From Virgibacillus ndiopensis (lineage in GTDB: Bacteria > Bacillota > Bacilli > Bacillales > Amphibacillaceae), in contig NZ_FZMZ01000006.1 in assembly GCF_900187325.1 (NCBI RefSeq), positions 558,001 through 622,000 of the forward strand: DNA of 64,000 nucleotides, written 5' to 3'. Shown one piece after another: positions 24,131 through 33,044 of this stretch. Position numbers and translations under genes: made by a program. Positions within the stretch are counted from its first letter, which is position 1. Each line of letters opens with the position of its first letter. The notes under the pieces were generated by a model. It saw nothing but the letters and a program-made list of their open reading frames with translations. It did no database searches and was not told the DNA's origin.

Positions 24131-26233
24131 ATGAAGACGTTTATACTCATTAATACGTTGCTGTTTATCGCTATCGTCATCTATGGATTATATTTATTCG
24201 CTAGAGTTATAGCAACGAGAGTAGCATACATCAACCTTGGAAAAAAGTCTGAGTTTGATGGGGAAATCAAAGCACGTTTAAAGAAAATTGGCACGATAGT
24301 TTTTGGACAATCAAAACTATTGAAGGATAAAAAGTCCGGAATTATGCACGTCATGATGTTTTATGGCTTTATACTTGTTCAATTTGGTGCAATTGATATG
24401 TTTATTAAGGGCTTAGCACCCGGCAAGCATTTGCCGCTTGGACCGCTGTATCCCGGCTTTACATTCTTCCAGGAACTCGTTACATTAATGATTCTAGTGG
24501 CAGTAGCTATCGGATTTCATCGTCGCTATGTTGAAAAGCTTGTTCGCCTAAAGCGTGGATTTAAAGCAGGATTGGTACTGATATTTATCGGAACCCTAAT
24601 GCTTTCTGTGTTAGTAGGCAACGGTATGACGCAAATCTGGCAAGGTCATGATGCGACATGGACGGAACCAGTTGCTAGTTTAATAGCAAGCGTTTTTGGC
24701 TGGATGTCACCAACAGCAGCCGCAGTCGTGTTTTTCATCGCTTGGTGGATTCACACAATTACCATTCTTACATTCCTGGTTTATGTCCCACAATCCAAGC
24801 ACGCACACTTAATTGCAGCGCCAATCAATGTATTTTTGAGTAAAAGTGTACCTGGAAAATTAAAGAAAATAGATTTTGATATTGATGAAGAGGCTGAAAA
24901 TGAAGAAGAGATTTCTTTTGGTGTTGGTAAAGTGGAAGATTTTGAACAGTATCAAATGATTGATTTCTATGCCTGTGTGGAATGTGGTCGCTGTACAGAT
25001 GTATGTCCGGCTTCAGGCACTGGTAAGATGCTCTCACCAATGGATTTGATGGTGAAAATTCGTGACCATTTAACAGAAAAAGGTGCTGCTGTTACTGGTA
25101 AATCACCATGGGTTCCAACATATGCTTTTACTAACACAAAAGGAAATCAAATGGTTAATCAAGAAGTAGCAGCAGGCATGGAAAATGTCAGCTTAATTGG
25201 TGACGTTATTACAGAAGAAGAACTTTCTGCGTGTACAACTTGTCGTAACTGTGAAGATGCATGCCCTGTAATGAATGAGCATGTTGATAAAATTATTGAC
25301 CTTCGTCGTTACCTTGTTATGACAGAAGGAAAAATGGATCCGGATGCACAACGGGCAGTAATGAACATTGAGCGTCAAGGGAATCCATGGGGCTTATCGA
25401 AAAAAGATCGTATCAAATGGCGTGAAATGGATGAATCTGTCTACATTCCAACTGTTAAAGAATTGAAAAAAGAAGATAAAGAATTTGACTATTTATTCTG
25501 GGTAAGTTCAATGGGCTCATACGATAGCCGTAGTCAGAAGATCGCTATAGCGTTTGCAAAACTAATGAACAAAGCAGGAGTTAGCTTTGCAATCTTAGGA
25601 AATAAAGAAGCGAATTCAGGTGATACTGCTCGTCGTATCGGTAATGAATTTTTATTTCAGGAAATAGCTGAGAAGAACATTAAAGAATTTGAAAAAAATG
25701 GTGTGACAAAAATTGTAACAATTGATCCACACGCATACAACATTTTCAAAAATGAATATCCTGACTTTGGCTTTGAGGCAGAGATTTATCACCATACACA
25801 AATGTTATTTGATCTCGTTATGGATGGAAGACTAGCACCGAAGCGGGAATTAAACGAACGACTCACGTATCATGATTCCTGTTACCTAGGACGATACAAT
25901 GGTGTTTATGATCCGCCGAGAGAAATTCTTAATGCAATTCCTGGTCTTGAGCTAGTTGAAATGCAACGCAGTAAAGAAAATGCCATGTGTTGTGGTGCAG
26001 GTGGCGGTTTAATGTGGGTAGAAGAAAAAACAGGTAACCGAATCAATGTTGCTCGTACAGAACAAGCAATTGCTGTCGAGCCTACCATGATTTCAAGTGC
26101 ATGCCCATTCTGTCTAACCATGTTAAGTGATGGAACAAAAGCGAAAGAAGTAGAGGAAGATATTAGTACCATGGACGTTGCAGAAATCTTAGCGCTGTCT
26201 GTGTTTGTTGATGAAGAAGCAAAAACAGCGTAA
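24131..26233 (+). CDS. fadF: FadF-like iron-sulfur electron-transfer oxidoreductase
   Basis: A 700-residue membrane Fe-S protein resembling B. subtilis FadF (YwjF). The N-terminal half has several membrane helices. It is followed by two 4Fe-4S motifs, CVECGRCTDVCP (about 282) and CTTCRNCEDACP (about 367), and C-terminal cysteine-rich CCG-type regions (HDSCYLGRYNG, MCCGAGGG). It is thought to pass electrons from acyl-CoA dehydrogenases/ETF to the quinone pool. The ATG at 24131 follows GGGGGAG; the longer frame from 24059 is rejected. It is first in the acyl-CoA cluster, under a FadR-like site. Confidence 0.88.
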   Translation: MKTFILINTLLFIAIVIYGLYLFARVIATRVAYINLGKKSEFDGEIKARLKKIGTIVFGQSKLLKDKKSGIMHVMMFYGFILVQFGAIDMFIKGLAPGKHLPLGPLYPGFTFFQELVTLMILVAVAIGFHRRYVEKLVRLKRGFKAGLVLIFIGTLMLSVLVGNGMTQIWQGHDATWTEPVASLIASVFGWMSPTAAAVVFFIAWWIHTITILTFLVYVPQSKHAHLIAAPINVFLSKSVPGKLKKIDFDIDEEAENEEEISFGVGKVEDFEQYQMIDFYACVECGRCTDVCPASGTGKMLSPMDLMVKIRDHLTEKGAAVTGKSPWVPTYAFTNTKGNQMVNQEVAAGMENVSLIGDVITEEELSACTTCRNCEDACPVMNEHVDKIIDLRRYLVMTEGKMDPDAQRAVMNIERQGNPWGLSKKDRIKWREMDESVYIPTVKELKKEDKEFDYLFWVSSMGSYDSRSQKIAIAFAKLMNKAGVSFAILGNKEANSGDTARRIGNEFLFQEIAEKNIKEFEKNGVTKIVTIDPHAYNIFKNEYPDFGFEAEIYHHTQMLFDLVMDGRLAPKRELNERLTYHDSCYLGRYNGVYDPPREILNAIPGLELVEMQRSKENAMCCGAGGGLMWVEEKTGNRINVARTEQAIAVEPTMISSACPFCLTMLSDGTKAKEVEEDISTMDVAEILALSVFVDEEAKTA

Positions 26234-26243
26234 GATTATTAAA

Positions 26244-26267
26244 AGAGGGGTTAACCGATACCCCTCT
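26244..26267 (+). terminator. Hairpin after fadF
   Basis: AGAGGGG pairs with CCCCTCT across a 10-base loop, with a short T-run (CCTTTT). It suggests partial or complete termination before the thiolase promoter region. Confidence 0.6.
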
Positions 26268-26285
26268 CCTTTTAAAAATAATATC

Positions 26286-26303
26286 TGAGCGAGCGTTCAA
26301 TCA
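26286..26303. promoter_or_regulatory. Second FadR-like operator, upstream of thiolase
   Basis: TGAGCGAGCGTTCAATCA has the shape TGAnnGAnnnTTCAnTCA, similar to the site before fadF. This suggests joint TetR-family control of fadF and the thiolase-led genes. Confidence 0.5.
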
Positions 26304-26371
26304 AAAAAGTAAGCGTTATCAATGGTTGATAGATTAGTAGTACATAAAATATAGAAAGGAATGGTTTAAGC

Positions 26372-27559
26372 ATGAGAAAAACAGTTATCGTATCTGGAGC
26401 AAGAACACCTTTTGGAAAATTTGGTGGAGCTTTAAAACCTTTTACAGCGTCTCAATTAGGGGGAAGAGCAATCCGTGCAGCATTAGATCGTGCGGGATTA
26501 TCAGAATCCGAGATTGATGAAGTAATCATGGGAACTGTTTTACAAGGAGGGCAGGGGCAAATCCCATCCAGACAGGCAGCACGTGAGGCTGGAATTCCGT
26601 GGGAAGTTAAAACGGAAACAATTAACAAGGTATGTGCTTCTGGTCTTCGTAGTGTGACATTGGCAGATCAATTGATACGTCTTGGAGAAGAAGAAGTCAT
26701 TGTAGCTGGTGGAATGGAAAGCATGAGTAATGCACCATACTTCTTACCCGATGCACGCTGGGGAAATAGAATGGGAGATAAAAGTGTTAAGGATATGATG
26801 GTACATGATGGACTAACATGCTCATTTCAAGGGGTTCATATGGGTAACTACGGTAATAGCACCGCGGAGGAATATGGGCTAACTAGAGAAGCACAAGATG
26901 AATGGTCTTATCGTAGTCATCAACGTGCCGTAAAAGCAATTGAAGACGGAAAATTTGCTGATGAAATTGTATCAGTGGAAGTACCACAACGTAAAGGTGA
27001 ACCAATTGTTGTCGATACGGATGAAGCACCTAGAAAGGATACTAGTACGGAGAAACTAGCAAAATTACGTCCAGCATTCGATCCAAATGGCACAATTACT
27101 GCTGGAAATGCACCTGGAGTTAATGATGGGGCATGTGCATTTGTTGTAATGTCTGACGAAAAGGCAGAACAATTAGGTAAAAAAGCGATGGCAACTGTAC
27201 TTGGTCATGCTGAGGTTGCAGTTGAAGCGGAGCGCTTTCCGCAAACTCCAGGACTTGTGATTAATAAATTACTAGAAAAAACCGGTTACGCTAAAGATGA
27301 TATAGATTTATTTGAAATTAACGAAGCATTTGCCGCAGTATCATTGGCAAGTGGAAAAATCGCTGACATCGACCCTGAAAAAGTAAACGTCAACGGTGGA
27401 GCAGTTGCACTTGGCCACCCAATCGGCGCAAGTGGAGCACGCATCATTTTGACATTAATTCATGAGCTAAAACGCCGCGGAGGCGGATTAGGTATTGCAG
27501 CAATCTGCAGCGGAGGCGGTCAAGGTGACGCAGTATTGATTGAAGTACCGAAAAACTAG
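26372..27559 (+). CDS. Acetyl-CoA C-acyltransferase (thiolase)
   Basis: A 395-residue thiolase. The acylated cysteine lies in [12 protein letters not shown], the His in NEAFAAVS, the GHPIGASGA loop and the second cysteine in CSGGGQGDA are all intact. The enzyme cleaves 3-ketoacyl-CoA or, in reverse, condenses two acetyl-CoA; MmgA is the nearest well-known relative. It follows a FadR-like site and GAAAGGAATGG. A 610-base gap separates it from the next gene. That gap holds the periodic array and no terminator, so co-transcription with the dehydrogenase gene is plausible. Confidence 0.93.
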   Translation: MRKTVIVSGARTPFGKFGGALKPFTASQLGGRAIRAALDRAGLSESEIDEVIMGTVLQGGQGQIPSRQAAREAGIPWEVKTETINKVCASGLRSVTLADQLIRLGEEEVIVAGGMESMSNAPYFLPDARWGNRMGDKSVKDMMVHDGLTCSFQGVHMGNYGNSTAEEYGLTREAQDEWSYRSHQRAVKAIEDGKFADEIVSVEVPQRKGEPIVVDTDEAPRKDTSTEKLAKLRPAFDPNGTITAGNAPGVNDGACAFVVMSDEKAEQLGKKAMATVLGHAEVAVEAERFPQTPGLVINKLLEKTGYAKDDIDLFEINEAFAAVSLASGKIADIDPEKVNVNGGAVALGHPIGASGARIILTLIHELKRRGGGLGIAAICSGGGQGDAVLIEVPKN

Positions 27560-27572
27560 TTAAATAGATTGA

Positions 27573-28138
27573 GCGCGGAATCCTGGTCATTTACCGCGCG
27601 AAAATGTGGTTGGATCGCGCAATCCCGTCAGTAACCGCGCAATAACGTGGCCGGATAGCGCAATCCTGGTCAGTGCACGCGCGATAGTACGGCAAGAGCG
27701 AGCAAACCGGGCATTACCGCGCGATAATAAGGTTTGAGCGCGCAATCGAGCCAATGATCGCGCAGTAACACGTCCAAAGCGCGCAACCCCGAGCAGCAAC
27801 CACGCGATAATATGGCCAAGGCGCGCAATCCTGGTCAGTGCACGCGCGATAGTACGGCAAGAGCGAGCAAACCGGGCATTACCGCGCGATAATAAGGTTT
27901 GAGCGCGCAATCTAGCCAATGATCGCGCAGTAACACGTCCAAAGCGCGCAAACCCGAGCAGCAACGGCGCAATGCAGCCAAAGAGCGCAATTCTGGTCAA
28001 TTACCGCGCGAAAATACGGTGGGATCACGCAACCCCGAGCAGTAACCACGTGATAATATGGCCAAAGCGCGCAATCTAGCCAATGATCGCGCAATAACAC
28101 TGCCAGAACGCGCAACCACAGCTCCTAAGCGCGCAATA
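27573..28138. repeat. GC-rich array of about 27 units with a 21-bp period
   Basis: A GCGC-containing motif followed by AATC, AATA, ATAA or AACC recurs throughout. The last C of GCGC (or its variant) falls at 27576, 27599, 27620, 27640, 27661, 27682, 27703, 27722, 27743, 27763, 27784, 27805 and 27826, and finally at 28092, 28113 and 28134; mean spacing is about 21 bp. The block is visibly more GC-rich than its surroundings. Within it 27658-27800 is repeated at 27823-27965 with two mismatches. Long minus-strand ORFs here are by-products of the repeat. Confidence 0.85.
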
Positions 28139-28170
28139 ACTATGAGATAAATTAAAGGAGGAACTACAAC

Positions 28171-29025
28171 ATGGCTATCAAAAAAGTAATGGTAATCGGA
28201 GCGGGTCAGATGGGGGCGGGTATTGCTCAAGTCTGTGCACAATCCGGTTTTGATGTATTTTTAAATGATATGAATGAGCAAGCGCTGGAAAAAGGTATGA
28301 AAAACATCGAAAAGCTTTTAACACGTTCTGTCGATAAAGAAAAGATTACCGAATCAGATAAATCAGAGGCTTTGAACAGGTTACAACCTTCGACAGAGCT
28401 TACAGACGCGGAGTCGTGTGATTTAGTAATTGAAGCAGTTGTCGAAAATATGGAAGTAAAAACAAAAGTATTTAGCGATCTCGACAAAATTGCACCTAAA
28501 CATGCAATTCTAGCATCTAATACATCATCCTTACCAATTACGGAAATTGCCGCAGTAACAAATCGCCCTGAACAGGTTATCGGTATGCATTTTATGAATC
28601 CGGTTCCAGTTATGAAACTTGTCGAAATTATCCGTGGTCTACAAACGAGTGATGAAACTTATCAGGCTATCGAGGAAATGACAAATAACTTGTCGAAAGC
28701 ACCTGTCGAAGTAAATGATTTTCCTGGATTTGTTGCTAACCGCGTACTAATGCCGATGATCAACGAAGCGATTTATACGGTATACGAAGGTGTGGCAAGT
28801 CCTGAAGATGTTGATACAGTTATGAAACTCGGCATGAACCATCCAATGGGTCCATTAACATTAGCAGATTTTATAGGGTTGGATACGTGTCTTTACATTA
28901 TGGAAGTCCTTTATGAGGGATTTGGCGACAGCAAATACCGTCCATGTCCATTACTTAGAAAATATGTAAAAGCTGGATGGCTTGGTAAAAAATCAGGACG
29001 CGGCTTCTATCAGTATGAAAAATAA
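28171..29025 (+). CDS. 3-hydroxybutyryl-CoA dehydrogenase
   Basis: A 284-residue NAD(P)-dependent 3-hydroxyacyl-CoA dehydrogenase of the Hbd/MmgB type. Its N-terminal Rossmann motif is [14 protein letters not shown], followed by the catalytic-dyad region [16 protein letters not shown] (His) and later [18 protein letters not shown] (Glu partner nearby). The C-terminal domain contains [17 protein letters not shown]. It lacks an enoyl-CoA hydratase domain. AAAGGAGG lies 9 bases before the ATG. The periodic array ends about 30 bases upstream, so its RNA would form the 5' part of this message if transcription runs through. Confidence 0.93.
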   Translation: MAIKKVMVIGAGQMGAGIAQVCAQSGFDVFLNDMNEQALEKGMKNIEKLLTRSVDKEKITESDKSEALNRLQPSTELTDAESCDLVIEAVVENMEVKTKVFSDLDKIAPKHAILASNTSSLPITEIAAVTNRPEQVIGMHFMNPVPVMKLVEIIRGLQTSDETYQAIEEMTNNLSKAPVEVNDFPGFVANRVLMPMINEAIYTVYEGVASPEDVDTVMKLGMNHPMGPLTLADFIGLDTCLYIMEVLYEGFGDSKYRPCPLLRKYVKAGWLGKKSGRGFYQYEK

Positions 29026-29058
29026 TTACATCATGAGTAACGGAAGGGGGCGCATTCA

Positions 29059-30201
29059 ATGAATATACATTTTTCCGAAGAACAGGAAATGATGCGCAAA
29101 ATGGTTCGTGACTTTGCCCAAAAGGAAGTCGTACCAGAAATCGAACGAATGGAGCGAGAGGATCGCTTTCCAATAGACGTCATTAAAAAAATGGGCGAAC
29201 TCGGATTAATGGGGATACCGATTCCAGAAGAATATGGTGGCAGTGGCATGGATTATACATCGTATATTATTGCTATCCATGAACTGGCTAAAGTAAGTGC
29301 GACAATCGGTGTCATTTTATCGGTTCATACATCTGTAGGTACAAATCCGATATTATATTTTGGAAACGAAAAGCAAAAGAAGCGCTATCTACCCAAGCTT
29401 GCTTCGGGAGAATATATAGGTGCATTTGCAGTAACAGAGCCCGGTGCTGGATCTGACGTCGCAAACCTAAAAACGCGAGCAAAAAAAGATGGCGATAACT
29501 ATATCCTTAATGGTTCAAAAGTGTTTATTACAAATGGTGGTGCAGCGGATACGTTTATTACGTTTGCACGCACAAGTAATGAAAAAGGATCATCAGGAGT
29601 CAGTGCATTTATTATTGAAAAAGATACACCGGGATTTGTTGTTGGAAAGAAAGAGAAGAAGATGGGTCTACATGGATCAAGTACTGTTCAAATAAATTTT
29701 GATCAATGTGTTGTATCAAAAGAACAGCTTCTCGGTGAAGAAGGAGAAGGGTTCAAAATTGCCATGTCTAACTTAAACTTTGGACGAATCGGTATCGCTG
29801 CTCAAGCGTTAGGTATTGGCGAAGCAGCGCTTGAACATGCGGTAGCCTATGCAAAAGAACGTGAACAATTTGGAAACTCAATCGCACAAAATCAAGGAAT
29901 TTCTTTTAAATTAGCAGATATTGCAACAGAGGTTGAAGCGGCGAAGCTATTAACCTACAATGCAGCATCATTGGTAGAGCAAGATATTCCATGTAACAAA
30001 GAAGCCTCAATGGCAAAAATGTATGCTTCCAAGGCAGCTCGAAAGGCAGCGATTGACGCCGTTCAAGTATATGGTGGTTATGGGTATACGGAAGATTATC
30101 CAGTAGAACGATATTTCCGTGACGCAAAGGTAACTGAAATCTATGAAGGAACGAACGAAATTCAACATATCGTAATTGCCAAACATTTATTAAAAGATTA
30201 G
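29059..30201 (+). CDS. Acyl-CoA dehydrogenase 1
   Basis: A 380-residue FAD-dependent acyl-CoA dehydrogenase. It has [17 protein letters not shown] and the FAD/substrate segments FITNGG and VQVYGGYGYTEDYPVERYFRD. The catalytic glutamate is in IYEGTNEIQ. The chain carries electrons to ETF and, by context, to FadF. It is closely related to the next gene (both begin with [15 protein letters not shown]), a tandem duplication. Short-chain or branched-chain acyl-CoA specificity is plausible given the IcmF downstream but cannot be read from sequence. The ribosome site is GGAAGGGGG. Confidence 0.9.
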   Translation: MNIHFSEEQEMMRKMVRDFAQKEVVPEIERMEREDRFPIDVIKKMGELGLMGIPIPEEYGGSGMDYTSYIIAIHELAKVSATIGVILSVHTSVGTNPILYFGNEKQKKRYLPKLASGEYIGAFAVTEPGAGSDVANLKTRAKKDGDNYILNGSKVFITNGGAADTFITFARTSNEKGSSGVSAFIIEKDTPGFVVGKKEKKMGLHGSSTVQINFDQCVVSKEQLLGEEGEGFKIAMSNLNFGRIGIAAQALGIGEAALEHAVAYAKEREQFGNSIAQNQGISFKLADIATEVEAAKLLTYNAASLVEQDIPCNKEASMAKMYASKAARKAAIDAVQVYGGYGYTEDYPVERYFRDAKVTEIYEGTNEIQHIVIAKHLLKD

Positions 30202-30215
30202 AGGGGGAAATATAA

Positions 30216-31355
30216 ATGAACTTTCAACTAACAGATGAACAAGAAATGCTGCGTAAAATGGTTCGCGACTTTGCGAAAAAAGATGTTGAACCTACAGCAG
30301 CAGAACGAGACGAAGAGGAACGCTTTGACCGTGAAATTTTTAATAAAATGGCTGAGCTTGGTTTAACTGGGATTCCTTGGCCAGAAGAGTACGGTGGTAT
30401 TGGTGCAGATTATGTGAGTTACGTAATCGCGGTTGAAGAACTCTCCCGCCTATGTGCATCAACCGGCGTTACACTTTCAGCACACATTTCGCTTTGTAGC
30501 TGGCCAATTTTCAAATACGGAAATGAATGGCAAAAGAAATCATTTCTTTCTCGTTTAGCAACAGGTGAAGCTTTAGGGGCATATGCATTATCAGAACCTG
30601 GTGCAGGAAGTGACGTTGCTTCAATGAGAACTACTGCGAAAAAAGATGGTGACGATTACATTTTAAATGGTAGCAAAGTATGGATTACCAATGGTGGAGT
30701 TGCAGATATTTACCTAGTATTTGCTAAAACAGATGCAGATGCAAAACATAATGGAATCACTGCGTTTATTGTTGAGAAAGGCACAGAAGGATTCACATTC
30801 GGTAAAAAAGAAAAGAAATTAGGTATTCGCTCATCACCTACTACCGAGTTGATTTTTGAAAACTGCCGTGTACCAAAAGAAAATGTACTAGGTGCTGAAG
30901 GGGACGGATTTAAAATTGCGATGACAACACTTGATGGTGGTCGTAATGGGATTGCAGCCCAAGCATTAGGTATCGCACAAGGAGCCCTTGATGCATCAGT
31001 TGAGTATGCAAAAGAACGAGAGCAATTCGGTAAACCAATTGCCCATAATCAAGGTATTTCTTTCAAACTAGCTGATATGGCTACAGAAGTTGAAGCGGCA
31101 CGTCTATTAACCTATCAAGCTGCCTGGTTAGAATCGCAAGGGTTACCATATGGAAAAGCTTCTGCAATGTCAAAACTGTTTGCCGGTGATGCAGCAATGC
31201 GCATTACAGTTGAAGCGGTTCAGGTGTTTGGTGGATATGGTTATACAAAAGATTATCCAGTTGAACGTTATATGCGTGATGCAAAAATTACGCAAATATA
31301 TGAAGGAACAAACGAGATACAGCGTTTAGTTATAGGGCGGATGTTAACGAAGTAA
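30216..31355 (+). CDS. Acyl-CoA dehydrogenase 2
   Basis: A 379-residue paralogue of the preceding enzyme, 14 bases downstream with AGAGGGGG. It keeps [20 protein letters not shown], and [21 protein letters not shown] with the catalytic Glu in [11 protein letters not shown]. The two differ in the substrate-binding middle third, indicating different acyl chains. B. subtilis has acdA in the fadF-acdA-rpoE order, so one of the two is the positional acdA equivalent. No terminator is evident before meaB. Confidence 0.9.
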   Translation: MNFQLTDEQEMLRKMVRDFAKKDVEPTAAERDEEERFDREIFNKMAELGLTGIPWPEEYGGIGADYVSYVIAVEELSRLCASTGVTLSAHISLCSWPIFKYGNEWQKKSFLSRLATGEALGAYALSEPGAGSDVASMRTTAKKDGDDYILNGSKVWITNGGVADIYLVFAKTDADAKHNGITAFIVEKGTEGFTFGKKEKKLGIRSSPTTELIFENCRVPKENVLGAEGDGFKIAMTTLDGGRNGIAAQALGIAQGALDASVEYAKEREQFGKPIAHNQGISFKLADMATEVEAARLLTYQAAWLESQGLPYGKASAMSKLFAGDAAMRITVEAVQVFGGYGYTKDYPVERYMRDAKITQIYEGTNEIQRLVIGRMLTK

Positions 31356-31461
31356 GAGGGTTAGTGAAGAAAGCAGTGCTTAAGTCAATTATGATCGAGT
31401 GCGCACCCAACACCCAACCCATGCGACAGTACTGCAATACGTAGTAGAAAGGATGTACCCA

Positions 31462-32397
31462 ATGCACGAACTACTCGAACGGATGCAACAAAACGATATA
31501 CGCGCATTAGCAAAAGCAATCACGATGGTAGAAAACGAACATCCGGAAAAGCTTGCGTTTCTGCGTGATGCTTTTTCACAAAAAAAGCATGCTCGGTATG
31601 TTGGGATTACTGGCTCACCAGGTGCTGGGAAAAGTTCGTTAGTTAATCGACTAATCACGCATATTCGTAATGAAGGAAAAACGGTTGCGGTGATTGCGGT
31701 TGACCCAACTAGTCCGTTCAGTGGTGGTGCGCTACTTGGGGACAGGGTGCGAATGAATCAGCATTTCACCGATGATGGTGTCTACATCAGGAGCATGGCG
31801 ACTCGTGGGAGCCTTGGGGGGCTTGCTCGTGCTACAAAAGACGCTGTTCGTATATGTGATGCTTATGGATTTGATGTCGTTATGGTGGAAACGGTTGGTG
31901 TCGGACAATCGGAATTAGATATTATGAAAATTGTTGATACAACAGCACTTGTTTTAACACCAAACAGTGGAGATGTATTGCAAATTTTTAAAGCGGGAAT
32001 TATGGAAATTGCTGATTTATTCGTTATTAATAAAGCAGATCTCCCGGGGTTCGGCAAATTAAAAGCATTACTTAAGGAATTAATCATGATGACGGCAACA
32101 GATGAACACGAAAAGGCAATTGTTAAAACGATTTCTACAGAAAACAAAGGTATCGATAAACTATGGAAACAAATTAAAGATCATCATGATTATTTATACA
32201 AAACAAAAGAAGGAACAAAGCGCAGGGTCATGCAACAGGAGCTTGAAGTCTATGAATTGATTCGTGAGGAAATATGGCGAGATGTAACGAAATTTATCAA
32301 CGGCAATGATGATTTACCGACAATTAATGAAAACAGTGATCCATATAGTCTAGCAATTGACTGGTATGAAAAATGGAAAAAGGAAGGGAGAAGTTAA
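31462..32397 (+). CDS. meaB: MeaB/ArgK-family GTPase, B12-mutase chaperone
   Basis: A 311-residue SIMIBI GTPase: P-loop GITGSPGAGKSSLV (about 46), [19 protein letters not shown], and the switch/Walker B segment DVVMVETVGVGQSE, with NKAD as base-specificity motif. MeaB proteins load and protect adenosylcobalamin in acyl-CoA mutases. AAAGG (31448-31452) runs directly into the in-frame ATG at 31453, so the ATG at 31462 is chosen. It is notable because the downstream mutase already carries its own G-domain. The TetR gene begins at the base after its stop. Confidence 0.92.
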   Translation: MHELLERMQQNDIRALAKAITMVENEHPEKLAFLRDAFSQKKHARYVGITGSPGAGKSSLVNRLITHIRNEGKTVAVIAVDPTSPFSGGALLGDRVRMNQHFTDDGVYIRSMATRGSLGGLARATKDAVRICDAYGFDVVMVETVGVGQSELDIMKIVDTTALVLTPNSGDVLQIFKAGIMEIADLFVINKADLPGFGKLKALLKELIMMTATDEHEKAIVKTISTENKGIDKLWKQIKDHHDYLYKTKEGTKRRVMQQELEVYELIREEIWRDVTKFINGNDDLPTINENSDPYSLAIDWYEKWKKEGRS

Positions 32398-33012
32398 ATG
32401 ACCCAAAAACAAGTCCTTTCTTCTGTGAAAGATCAAGAACTCATTGAAAAACGACGGCAGCAAATGATTAAGGGTGCCATCACATTATTTAAAGAGAAGG
32501 GTTTTCATCGGACAACGACACGTGAGATTGCCAAGGAAGCGGGTTTTAGTATTGGTACACTTTACGAATATATTCGGAAAAAAGAAGACGTGCTTTTTCT
32601 TGTGTGTGATGCCATCTATTATCAAGTAAGAGAGCGCCTTGAAGCGGTAATTGATTTAAAGGATCCGTCAATTGATAACGTAGTTAATGTCGTTAAATCG
32701 TACTTTCAACTTATGGATGAAATGCAGGAAGAGATTGTTATCATGTACCAGGAAGTAAAATCGTTGGGATCAGACACTAGAGAATATGTTCTGCAAAAGG
32801 AACGTGACATGGTAGCTATGCTTGAACGGGTAATCGTAACATGTCTCCCCCATAAAATTACTGAAAAAGATGCGGAGCTTTTAGCTAATAACATATTTAT
32901 ACAAGGACACATGTGGGGATTCAGACGTTGGATACTGCAGAGGCAATTTACATTAGAGGAATATATGGATCGGCAAATTCATTATTTGTTAGAGGGGTTA
33001 AGCGTGAAGTAA
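32398..33012 (+). CDS. TetR/AcrR-family regulator
   Basis: 204 residues. A typical N-terminal TetR helix-turn-helix (AITLFKEKGFHRTTTREIAKEAGFSIGTLYEYIRKKEDVL, about residues 23-62) is joined to an all-helical ligand domain. The ATG directly abuts the meaB stop, and GGGAG is inside meaB. Because two FadR-like palindromes precede fadF and thiolase, this protein is a reasonable candidate to bind them with acyl-CoA as inducer. B. subtilis FadR is encoded elsewhere, however, so identity is open. It lies between two B12-mutase genes and probably controls the cluster. Confidence 0.85.
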   Translation: MTQKQVLSSVKDQELIEKRRQQMIKGAITLFKEKGFHRTTTREIAKEAGFSIGTLYEYIRKKEDVLFLVCDAIYYQVRERLEAVIDLKDPSIDNVVNVVKSYFQLMDEMQEEIVIMYQEVKSLGSDTREYVLQKERDMVAMLERVIVTCLPHKITEKDAELLANNIFIQGHMWGFRRWILQRQFTLEEYMDRQIHYLLEGLSVK

Positions 33013-33044
33013 GTAAATTTTAAATAGATAGGAGGAGCTTGATG

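Noticed and set aside
27587-28000. Long repetitive minus-strand reading frames (Arg/Ala/Leu-rich) in the thiolase-dehydrogenase gap
   Set aside because: They arise from the 21-bp repeat, whose length is a multiple of three, which keeps a frame open. Composition is repetitive and unlike any protein in the window, and overlapping frames are open too.
27573-28138. CRISPR array
   Set aside because: There is no constant repeat of 24-40 bp separated by unique spacers, units are only about 21 bp, the conserved part is under 10 bp, and no cas genes are present.
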